From: Strongylocentrotus purpuratus
Taxonomy: Eukaryota > Echinodermata > Echinoidea > Camarodonta > Strongylocentrotidae
DNA length: 64,000 bases
NCBI RefSeq assembly: GCF_000002235.5
Contig: NW_022145594.1
Location: forward strand, 20,489,390-20,553,389
Direction of reading: 5' to 3'
Shown here in pieces: positions 24,201 through 36,200 of the stretch; within the stretch, counting starts at the first letter, position 1; each line of letters starts with the position of its first letter. The notes under the pieces are model-generated. The model did not search any database. It saw nothing but the letters and a program-made list of their open reading frames with translations, and was not told the DNA's origin. A program made the position numbers and the translations under genes.

Positions 24201-27200
24201 AGTTCATGTCGTCATGATGACATGAATTATCTTACCAAGTCGACTTCCCAAAAAGTATATGTCGTCATGGCGAAATAAAAATATCTTGCCAAGTCGACTT
24301 CGTAAGAATTACATGTTGTCATGGCGAGATAAAATATGTTACCAAGTCGACTTAATAACAGTAGATGTCGTCTTGGCGACATAAATGATCATTTTAGTCT
24401 TTAAATTGTTAAACAAAAATCAATAATGGTGTTCGTGAGGCGATCGAGGGACCGGGATCAGGACTAAAGTCACTAGACCTAGACTAGTCGACTGTGAATG
24501 AACTACACGTACGCGCGCTGCATGAAAAAGTCGTCACACTACATATCTCGCCATGACGACATATACTTTTTGGTAAGTCGACTTGGTGAGATAATTTATG
24601 TCGCTATTACGAGATGAATTTTTGTGTGAAGACGACTTGGCAAGATAATTTATTTCGCCATGTCGACATTACTTTTTGGGTAGTCGACTTGGTAAGATAA
24701 TATATGTCGCCATGACGACATGTATTTTTTTAGAAGTCGACTTGGCAAGATAACTTATGTCGCCATGACGACATGAATTTTTTTGTAAAGTCGACTTGGC
24801 AAGATAATTTATTTCGCCATGTCGACATATAAAAGTTGATAAGTCGACATGGTAGGTTAAATATCTTTACATGTCGAAATGATATGGATATTAAGTCGAC
24901 TTGACAAGATGAAATATCTCGTCATGTCGTCAAGTAGAATGGCAGTTTAACGCTTCCGTAAATGTCTGTTCTTTACTTGGTAGCAAAACTACAGGGAAAT
25001 TGGGCAACCTCCACAACCCCCCTAATCGAATTGAATAATTTGAAAAGACTGAAATGAACCTCATAAATCACCAAAAAAAATGAAGGTTTATGCAATTTTC
25101 TGTAAATAGCAATTTGGAGAGAAGCTTGCGTTATACGTCACAGTCTTATAAATTCCTCGGGGATGATTGCCATTGGGGGTAGTTGTCCTCCAGGGGTTAT
25201 TATCCTGGGGGGGGGGATTTGTCGTCGAAGGGGGAGGGGTAGTTGTCCTCGGAGATAGTTGTCCTCGAGGGTAATAATAATAATAATAATAACGTTTTAA
25301 TTACCCAGGGTAGCCACTTCAGTTATGAAACTGCTCTTCCAGCGGGCCCTGTATAACATAACATAATTATTACTACCCTTCTCCAATCTAATATGTTGAG
25401 CGCCTAGCTAGAAGGCGGAAGGTCCCATTGTTATAAGTCTTTGGTATGACTCGGCCGGGGTTCGAACCCACGACCTTCCGTACATGAGACGGGCGCTCTA
25501 ACCACTGAGCCACCAGACCCAGTAGTGTCCATGGGGGTAATTGTCCTCGGGGGGTAGTTTTCTTTGGGGGGTAGTTGTCCTTGGGGGGTAATTGTCCTGG
25601 GGGGTAATTGTCCTTGGGGGTAATTGTCCTCGGGGGTATTTGTCCTCGGGCAGTAGTTGTCCTCGGGGGTAGTTGTCCTCGGGGGGTAATTGTCCCCGGG
25701 GGTAGTTGTCCTCGGGGGGTAATTCTCCGGGGGGTAATTTTCCGGGGGGTGATTGCCGAGGGGGTAATTGTCCTGATACGTAAAAAATCAAGTGCTAATT
25801 TTAGCACCTCGAGATTTGGAGGCATCACCTGTAAGGGCACGCATTAGGACTGCCCAAATTGTGCTAAAGTAGCACTTGTACACGTGCTATAATTCAACAC
25901 CAGTCCAAATGCTACTTTAAACACTTTAAGTATAAGCCTTTTTACACTTCTGCTGCTATTAGACGCATGCAGCTTGCAAAAACCACACTTCTAGGTCATC
26001 AAATAACCCCTTTTAGAGCCCCCAAATAGGCACTACAAGTGCTAACACTTTTGTACCCAATACCGTGTGAGTAAAAAAAAATACACCTATAAAATTGTTA
26101 ATTATTTTTAAAATCATCTATGAACAGTGAATTGATTTACATCTTATGAAAGAGTGTTTTATCCCAAATCATTTGGTATCATTTTTGTGTGGTATGTGTT
26201 CACGCTTGGATGAACAGGAGGCATTGTTTGCGAGAGTGCAAAAATCGACTTGCGTCAAAGTGAGGCCTACAGTATGTATTATGTTTGGATTAGCGGCGTG
26301 AGAGAATGAATTGAATGTATCAAATTAAATGCATTGCATATGGTTTTGCAGAAGCAAAGTCACACACACAAACACACACGCGCACAAAATTTTCGTTGAT
26401 ATTTGATGTTCGATATTTGATACATGTGGCATGATTAACTGTGTTAGGGATGTTATTTGAATCTGCAAAGACCGAATTAATACCCAAATCACAATTGTTA
26501 TCATCAAACATCACATAAGCAACTTTGGCGCAATTCGATTTTAGCACTCTCGCAAACAATGCCTCCTGTTCATCCAAGCGTGAACACATACCACACAAAA
26601 ATATACTAAATGATTCGGGATAAAACACTCTTTCATATGATGTATAATAATGTACTATTCATAGATGATTCTTAAAATAATTAGCAATTTTCGAGGTGTA
26701 AACTTTTTTTTGACTCACACTGTAGTGCTAAAGAACACACCCAAACAGCATGCAAAAAATCACACCTGTAGTGCTGAAAACCTACCCTTCTGTTTAACAA
26801 CCCTAACATTATTTTCAGCCTCCTTTAAGCACTTAAAACATACCCCTCAAGACGCCACATGTCACACTCATGGTAACGAAAGAATAGTCATATATATGAG
26901 TTAAAAATTGACAAAAACCATTGTAAAAAGGAATACATGTATTTGTATCCAAGGTAGTGGTAGTCTTGCTGCCATGTAGAATGTTGGAAAAGGTATCATC
27001 ATGCACAAGCAGAATTATTAGGCAATGAAAAGACTACCTTCTCAGATCCCCGCTCTTGTATAGCCGAGTGGCGACCTATCTCATTTGAATTTTAAATTAC
27101 TTTGAATTTCTTTTGAGTGAAGCACTGCCTTAGCACCTGGAATATGCACACACATTCAATAGACTTTCTTTGTACATAGTACACAATCTCCTTCGACCTT

Positions 27201-30200
27201 ACATTCTCCAAAAAGGTGAATATCTCCTCAGATCCCCGCTCTTTTCACTACGAAAATGACAGACAAAGAAAGCGGACAAAATATACAGTTCCTCAGGTAG
27301 ACAAAGGAACTTCCCTTCCCTGCTATTATGTAAAAATGTGTAGAACAGGTGTCACATGCAGACATTGGTGTCGATCCGTAACTGATACCTATTCATCAGG
27401 GGGGATGATCTATTCATTCATCCCCCCCTGATGAATAGGTATTACGTAAGGATCGACACCCATGCATGCAGATCACCTGTTCTACACATTTTTACATAAT
27501 AGCAGTAGAGGGATGTTTCTTTGTCTACCTGAGGAACTGTATATTTTGTCCGCTTTCTTAGTCTGTTATGTTCATAGTGTTTATAGCCGAGTGGCGACCT
27601 ATCTTATTTGAATTTTAAATTACTTTGAATTTCTTTTGTGTGAAGCACTGCCTTACCACCTGGAACGCTGGTGCGCCTGCGCATGGAGCGCCAGCACTGC
27701 CGGTGTTTCTTCAAGTGCTAAAACAGGCAGGGTCACACTTCGGGTGCAATTTCTCGAATAGCACGTGTTTCCAGCACTCATTTTCTGCTCGTCATCGCTT
27801 CACAAACGCTGCATGCACGCCAAAGGCTACACTTTGCACATGTGGTGCAAATTTTTACCCAGCACCCGTGATTAAGCACTTCATTTTTTAGAGAATAACA
27901 ATTTGTAAGAATATGCTTCTTTTACACTTATTCCTGACATGAATAGGATATTTAAGAGTGACATTGCTCTTTAGTGCTCTATAACCAATATTTAATATTT
28001 TGCTAGGATGTTGAAGTACAATTATGTGTTCTATTGATTGCGGCAGAGGGTTTGCAGAAAGGATTTATTGAAAATATATATCATGATTTTCATACTAGAT
28101 GAAGTAAATGTCAAACCAATCAAGATGGAATGTTGTAAGAGAGTTGGAGTTGAAGGTGGCAAACTTCAACTAGATTCCTTCGGAATTGAACTTGAGATCC
28201 CTCCCGGAGCAATTGACAGCGAAGCGCCGCAGGACATTTCTCTTCGTGTCCTGACGACAGATACTCCTAATCTTGGCAACAGCAAAGAAGAGATGTCAGT
28301 CTGCTTTGGTGTACAGTGTTTAGCCCCTGATGACTTAGTCATTAAGCTACCTGTGACTTACACAATACCTCACTGTGCTGTGATTACACGATACTCCAGT
28401 GTGGAGGCAGTTTTGTACACAGGAGAGGGAGAGTACTCAATCGGTAAGTACATCTTGACATGTATGCACATTATGGAGCAATGATATTTGATAAATGTTA
28501 TTAAAGATAAATGTCAACATCTTTTGTGTAAATAAATGAAACACATAGCAATATGTAAACAACCAAAATGTAACTCCATTTTCCATTTACTTCAGAACAA
28601 GGCAATTGCAATTGTACAAGGGAGAATACGCACCCGATAAATACAACTCGACATGTACATGCAAAATATTTCTCAATAAGCCAGTTCTTAATATGTGCTA
28701 TAGTAAAAAAAAAATAATAATAATAAATAAAAAAAAGAAGGAAGAAGCAGAATAATCTATCATCATAAGGTACATATATTTTAGCCAAGGAATGTTCAGG
28801 TTTGGGGAAGATAAAACAAATAGTAGGTCATTAAAGTATCTCCTGCCCGGTTAATCTTTATTGCAAATATGTAAACCTAAGCTGTTCAGCCTATAGCAGT
28901 TCATATATTCAATATTTCTAATTCATCATTTGTACCTTCTCAAATCTGCAACAATTGTACAAATTTATCTCTTTCACGGTTTGAAAGAGATGAATTGTAA
29001 AATAAAATGATAATGATTTCATATTCTACACCACAAAGCCAATGTTTAAACTTTAAAGACTAATTACAAAGACATTCTACAAAAAAAACGGAACAATTTA
29101 CAGCATTGAAAATAAACTTTTATTTTTTTTTGGTGAATTTCGCTCTTTCTGCTAATGTATAATTTGTAATTATTGTGGATCAAAATATGAAAATAAAACA
29201 TCACTAAAAGATGACATTACACTTTTATATGTGTTAACTATAAAATTGTAAATCTTTCAAGTTGTCTACATGAAGGGTTATCTTCCCAAAGTAATCACAG
29301 CCTTATGACAATTGATTTTATTACCTTTATATTTCCAAATAATTATATTTGGAGGTGTTTTTGTTTAGCTTACTTAGTTATACTGACATACATGTACTGA
29401 ATTAAGGATTAAATGGGAAGGCATATATATCTTTAAACCCATGTAATAATTTGATTGCAGGGTCATCAGGGAGAAAAGTATGACAGATGCTACCCTGCGT
29501 CGTATGAGGATTTCCATGTACCTATTATTTTCCCCATTAGTTGCTTGCCTTTCTTGTACCTGTCATATAAATGTAAGGAAATTGTATAATAGCCAAAAAA
29601 TTAATGTAGGTTCTAATACCAACATTACACATACAATAGATAGCTCAATTTAAATGATGGCATTATTCTTGGTACGTGCATATAAATGAATATACTTAAT
29701 TACTTAAATATCTGGTCATATTAGATGCAGAGGTAAAGGAACAAATTCCATTAACACAGTCTGGAATACCCAACTGCAACATAGAAAGAGATACACTTAG
29801 ATTGCAGATGAATCACTTCTCTTGGGCGTTCATCAGATTCAAGTTGACTGTCTTCTTTGGAGGGAAGCGAATGCGTTGCCTGCCATTTGCAGAAAAGCCA
29901 CTACCGGAGGAAAGAACCACTGTCGTCTTACGTGCACATCTCTATGATGACATCAAAGGGATCTATATGAAGGCAAGAATATTATTTAAATGTCTTTGGC
30001 ATCGTAAAAGGAATAATTAGCCAGTCTCCCAATGTAAATGCAAATACTTTTTGTTGATGAAAATCTTTGGAAACAGTTTTTTATTAAGTTTTGTGTTTCA
30101 AAGCAACTTAAAGCCTAAAAATAAATATCAACTATTTAGAATATCACAATCCCTAATATTTAATGTTATACACCATCTCTTGTTAGTGTCACAATGTTAA

Positions 30201-33200
30201 TGGACATCTCTGGTCTATTGAAATCTAGTTTGACAATCACAAAGATAGAAAATAATCTCCGAAGACTACTGTCTTTCTATTTATTTAAAAAAAAAGTATT
30301 TTAACTTAGGAGAAGAAAGGAAATGTGTTCAATGAATCAGCTTATGTATTTTTCTAAGTTAATATGGAGATCAATTTTAGATGTTTCACCTGAAATAAAC
30401 ACCTTAAGTTACGATAAACCTTCTTTCAAGTAATTGTAGGAAAGGGATTTGTTCAAATCTTTTACTGTAAATGACAACCATTTTCATTCACATTTTACCC
30501 AGATTAAATACATGTACATTATGCCTAGGTCACATTTGCTCTACGGCTAGGATACGGCGGCCGTACGCCCCCGAAATCGAGAGATAGTTGCGGCGGCCGC
30601 AGAGAATCTGCGCTGGCCTCAGGGTCACCCTAGGGCGTATCCTTGTCTTTACAGGCCGTACGGGTGGCCGTGGGATTATAATGCGGAGTTATAACTGTCT
30701 TCATTTCTAGGTTCGCCGTAGACATGCCGTAGAGTGGTTCCACGGTGACCGTACGTCGGGCGTACGGTAGCCTTGCGTTTTATATACTCTAGGGGCGAAG
30801 CGGTAGCGTCATCCTGGCCGCACGGTTGCCGTACGGTCCCCCTTGAACCGCCTTGCGGGCAGCTTGCGGCCACATTGTGTCTGCCTTAGTATTTGTCAAA
30901 AAGCTACGGCCGTCGCAGGGACGCCCTAAGACGACCCTGCGTCATCATTTCAAAGGCCATACGGCAGTCAAAGATTTTCTGTCTCCACAAATTAAAAATC
31001 CACCGTGCGGCTACCCTAAAATATGTGACCACTACCGTATGTGACCGTGGGAATGCTGCGATGCTATTATTGCTATTGGCCATAATTATATATTTTAGAC
31101 CGCACGGCCGCCGCGGCAAGTGTGACCTAGGCAAAAGTTAACATATTTGATTTAAACATTTTAAACAAGCTTTACAAACTCTTTTGTATCTCTGGTTGGT
31201 ACTAAGCACAGTTCTAAATGTGGAATGGGGGTTGGGTTGGGATGGGCTATAGGAGCTCAGGCCCCTTCCCCCAAACTTTTGATTTGTGTCATTTGATAGT
31301 AGACATGTTTATTGTAATTATTTGTCACAAAACTTTTACTGAATAATAAGGTTACTTTGTATGTTTGCATGAAGTTGTGCTATTTCGTCATTAAAAAACT
31401 TTCTACCATATTGAAGTATAATACAAATGAAAATGCTACAATTATTTTTCACCTTTGAGGACTAACATACTCTTGAAAACTTTTATCAGAATTCAACAAT
31501 GATGTGCGTTACCTTTAATGTGTTCTCACCAACCAGTTTGCTATTAAATAGTTTGCTACATGCACTCGTGCTCAGTGTTTAATTACTTGTAAAATAGGCC
31601 ACATGTACTCTTAATGATTAGAAAGCTTGACAGATGGTTGCCTGACATAGGAACAGTGAATGTATGCAAGGTGGAATCAACCCATATGAATCGCTCATAT
31701 TTGATAGGTGAATCAAATAGTACTTTGATATGGGGTATTGGAAGAAACAAATATGAAAAGTCAGTTAACAGTATATCTGCATGCATTTGACCAGTATCTG
31801 ATCAAAAGATAACAACATAGGAAGAAGAAAAGAGGGGGAGATCTGACTTTGAGCCACTAAGAGCAAGCCATTCAATTAAATTTGAAAAACCTTGCAATTG
31901 AAATCTAAGTAGTGTCCCCTTGACTTTTTATTAGCCATTATTTGTATTTTCTTGAATCATTTTGTGACAGATAGCGTCCCAGGAGGAATGCGTAGGTTTC
32001 GCTTGTATTCATCCTGAAGCAGAGGTTCTTATCAGTGCAGCAGAAGTGGACGTCAAAATGACTTGTTTCATAAAGCGTGATCCCATTGGAGATACCATAC
32101 ATGTAAGTTCTGCTTCATAATAACGATAGTGATAATAACAATAATAATAATAATAGTGATAGTAATAATTAAATATAGAAAATAATGATAATAATGTGAT
32201 AATAATAAAAAAAGATTAGTGATGCACCAAAGTCACTTGAAATCAAATGCCCAAGGGGCACTAGAAAAGTGCATAAGACAAAACAACATTAATATCTCTT
32301 CACAAAATTACCAATGAGTAGGAAACTACATATCAGAAAGAAAAAAAAAAGAAAGAAGCTAAATCAAACAGATTTTGTATAGATTGTTTTTAAACTCTTC
32401 AACTTATCTGCAATTTCTAGTCCATCGGTGGAGATCTTTTAACAGCAAAGACCCTGCATGAGCAACCCCCCCCCCCCCCCTCTTGTACATGTATTTTGCT
32501 TGGGAAATAGAAGAAATCCCGAGGTTTGAGAGCGTAGAGATGTTTACGGAATGTAATGATTGCTTTTATTTGATTTTATTCAACAAAGAAAACAGTGAAT
32601 ACAAAACAACAGTAAGGGTTTCAAGAGTGTCACATGTATTGTATTTATTAAACTTCATTGATGCACATCAATATTCTGTTTATAAACATATAAATCAAAT
32701 TACAATGCAATGTAACAAATCAATATTCTGTTTGGAAACACATATATCACATGAATCAATTTAACAATGTAATGTAACAAATCGATATTCTTTTTGTAAA
32801 CATATATATCATATAAATCAATTTACAATGCAGTGTGTATAGCAAAACAGAAGGAAAATTATATCCAGCAGAAACACTTTTTTTTCTTTTTGTAATAACA
32901 TGACATAAAATGCATAAAGTAAATAATATAATGTACCATAATACACCCGAAGATTTTGATATATAAAACCTAATACAGCAATTTTTCTAAATAAGTTATA
33001 ACTCATGTTATACAAAATAGGTAAATGAGGTACCTGGAATGCCTAAAATAAATGACGTAATATTACTTATACATATATGCGACCTCCTGCAAAATTAAAC
33101 CCAAAACATAAGATTGTAAATTTTTACTTTGTTATTACATAGTATCTAAAAGTTACCCCTCACAGTGATGTTTATGTATTTTTTTTAAAAACAACATTGT

Positions 33201-36200
33201 TTTGGTAATCCTATGCTCTTTCTTTTGTAGACTGTCAAGTATGACGAACTATGCAGAGGACACCATAGGACAAGGTCCTTCAACTTGGACCTGAGAAGCC
33301 AGCCAGATGAAAAAATAGTAGTGACCCTGCAAGTAGGTCAGACAGGACATTCAGTGGAAGAACTGCTTTGTATATTCAAGTTTACAACTCCTCGTAGATC
33401 CACCAGTCTCCTGACTCATGACCTAGGTATTCATTGTTGTGTAATAGTGAGACAAGTTGGCATGATTGTTGTTAACAATAGCTATCAATGCAACATGTTC
33501 TCTCTGTGATTTTCTGATTTGCAGCATCGGTCATCATCATAGATTTGGGGAGGAAAGATCCCTGATATATCTAGATTATTACTGATAATGAAAATAAAGT
33601 TGAAGTCGTCTTTAGCAATGGTGTTCTCCTTTAGGAATCTAGCATTGTTCTCTTATATTGGATTTAATAAAGTGAATGAAGCAATTTAGCTGTATTTGTT
33701 TATCATAAGAAGGAACAAATTCGTCTTTCATATATTATTTATAAAGCAAATCTGCCTTTACACCAGACACATGTTTGTTTTGGGGCCATTAAATATACGA
33801 GATAAAACAGACAGTTTATCCTTACAGAATTTTATGGACATGTATGCTACCCTTATGAAACTTTATCATATTTGCGAGATAAGAAGCGAAGGATTATTTT
33901 TCATAACAAATTTTTAATATGCATGTGATCACTTTTTTTCGATAAAAAGGATAACTTTCCAGTTCCATACAGCAATTCATTATTTGTCTAGTACTCTTTT
34001 TCTGATTTCAAAACTTGTAGAACAGTTGCAGGGTGCATCAAGTTCACAGACACTTCAAGCATCACATCAAAGGACAAGGGAAATTCTTGAGTAAGTTGTT
34101 ATCATTTTTTCCCCTTTAATACTATCAGCACAGTCAGTAGATTCAGACTGAGATCAGAGCATGTGCAGGTATAAACCTGAAATCACTAATGTCTTTGGAG
34201 GAGGGGTGGGCAAGGGGCAGTCCCCTCCCCCCCCCCCCCCCCGACAAATTAAATACCAAACAACCAACTTTATTATATACAGAAATCATTGCAAAGTAAA
34301 TAATAATCAGATTGGAGCAAAAATTGCATGATTACAGTGTGGACATTAGTACGCTGTGAGAAACTGGGCTCATATATCTTATGATTATAACCCAATATAT
34401 AATATTGAATGCTGTTGGTAATACCCCCTTCACATACACAGATTTCTCTTACGAGTCCCTACGGAAAGTGCAAATTCACGGATCCTTACGATTACGACCG
34501 ATTTAAGAGTTGTTACAAGTTATTACGAGCTGTTTACGGTTTATTACGGATTATTACGAGTTATTACGATGTATGTACGGCAAAATTCCATGATTTGTTA
34601 CAAGTTCACATGGATAACTACGACCAACTTACAGGCATTTTATGACCTGTTTACATGTTGTTACGAATATTGACAAGTATTTACGAGTCCTTACGATTTT
34701 TGTTACGATTAGCAGCTATTATACTTTTCCCAAAATCGTAAACAATACGTAAGAATACGTAAGGTATACGTATCTATTCGTAAATGACCCCGAATGAAAT
34801 CGTAAACAACACGTAAGCACTCGTAATAATCTGTAAATAGTCCGTAAACAAATCGTAGATTAACCATAACAAATCCTTTTAAAAATTGTTACTAGTCATT
34901 TACGGATTCTTGCGAGCAGTTTATGGACGGGTATTTGTTGTTGCGAGCGGTTTACGATAGTTACAAGCTATTTATGAGTTATTTATACCCCCTTCACATA
35001 CACAGATTATTTTTACGAGTCCTTACGAATCGCACAAATTCACAGATCTTTCACAGATCCTTACGATTTGGCTACTTTTACGACCGATTTAAGAGTTGTT
35101 ACAAGTTATTACGAGCTATTTACGGTTTGTTACGGATTATTACGAGTTATTACGATATACTTACGTCAGAATTCCACGATTTGTTACGAGTTGTCACGGA
35201 TAACTACGAGTAACTTAAGTGTTAGTAACGACCTGTTAACGTGTTGTAACGAATAGTAACGAGTTAGTTACAAGTATTTATGAGTCCTTACGATTTTTAA
35301 CCAAAAAAGAACAACTGAAAATGAAGTGTTCAAATTTGCAGCTTTTATACCTTTCCCCAAAACGTAAACGATACGTAAGAATACTTAAAGTATACGTATC
35401 TATTTGTACAGTACTCGTAACTACACGTAAAGTGCTCGTAACAATCCGTATTGCCATGTAACACGACCCGAATGAAATCGTAAACAACACGTAAGCACTC
35501 GTAATAATTCGGAAATGATCCGTAAGTAATCCATTAATAATCCGTAAACAAATGGTTACCAACCGAAACAAATCGTTAGAGAAAATCTTTACGAGTCATT
35601 TACGTATTCTTTACGGATGGTATCGTGTTAATACGATACTTACGGATTATTACAACTTATTTACGGACAAATAAATCCGTGGACAATCGTAAGAAGATTT
35701 TTGATATGTCAAACAATTCGCCTCTCCTTTCACGGATCCTTACGAGTATCTGCGAGTTGTTGCGAGTTGTGTCGAGCTATTTATGGATACCAGCGAGTTA
35801 TTTACGGATGCTTGCGATTGACTACGAGTTGGCAATCCGTAAGGACTCGTTAGGAAAATCAGTGTATGTGAAGGGGGTATTAGGGAAAAATCAATCCGTG
35901 GACAATCGTAAGAAAATTGTTGACATGTCAACAAAATTGCCTCTCCTTTCACGGACCCTTAAGAGTGTCCACGAGTTGTTGCGAGTGGTGACGAGTTATT
36001 TACAGATGCCAGCAAGTTGCTAGCGATTGACTACGAGTTGGCGATCCTTCAGGACTCGTAAGAAAAATCTGTGTATGTGAAGGGGGTATAAGCTGTGAAT
36101 TGAACAGTCTAAGGCTCACTCACAAATGAATAATACCTGTAATTGATTACAGGCACTGTTACTCATGGGGCATGTGTTATTATATCAAAATCAAAATCAC

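Larger units (their letters stand above)
23082..25780. mobile_element. 2.7-kb foldback element (near-perfect giant palindrome)
   Basis: Two arms of about 1.3 kb (23082-24410 and 24530-25780) are inverted copies around a unique spacer of about 120 bp. The outer arms are ACAATTACCCCC tandem motifs. The middle of each arm holds the same SINE insertion, then about 170 bp of unique sequence. The inner arms are roughly 60-bp repeats of AAGTCGACTTGGCAAGATAA and ATGTCGTCATGGCGACAT type, which are themselves partly palindromic. The ends are CGGTTCTAGGACAA on the left and the inverse of CGTATCAGGACAA on the right. Flanking TAAAAAAAAATC and TAAAAAATC may be an imperfect target duplication. There is no transposase. 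The Pro- and Gly-rich open frames inside are repeat artefacts. Confidence 0.85.

Noticed and set aside
23082-25780. CRISPR-like array of repeats and spacers
   Set aside because: Units are contiguous tandem repeats in a eukaryotic foldback element, without unique spacers or cas genes.
25388-25847. Proline- and glycine-rich open frames on both strands
   Set aside because: They translate the GGGGGTAATTGTCC tandem motifs of the foldback arm and continue into the SINE; no protein logic.
29461-29487. Possible extra exon after a GATTGCAG acceptor
   Set aside because: In the phase needed after exon 3 it hits a stop within 8 codons, and exon 4 joins exon 3 directly in phase.
30676-31141. Several overlapping open frames of 63-82 codons
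   Set aside because: All lie in the CpG-rich 30522-31133 element, occur on both strands and have no family resemblance.
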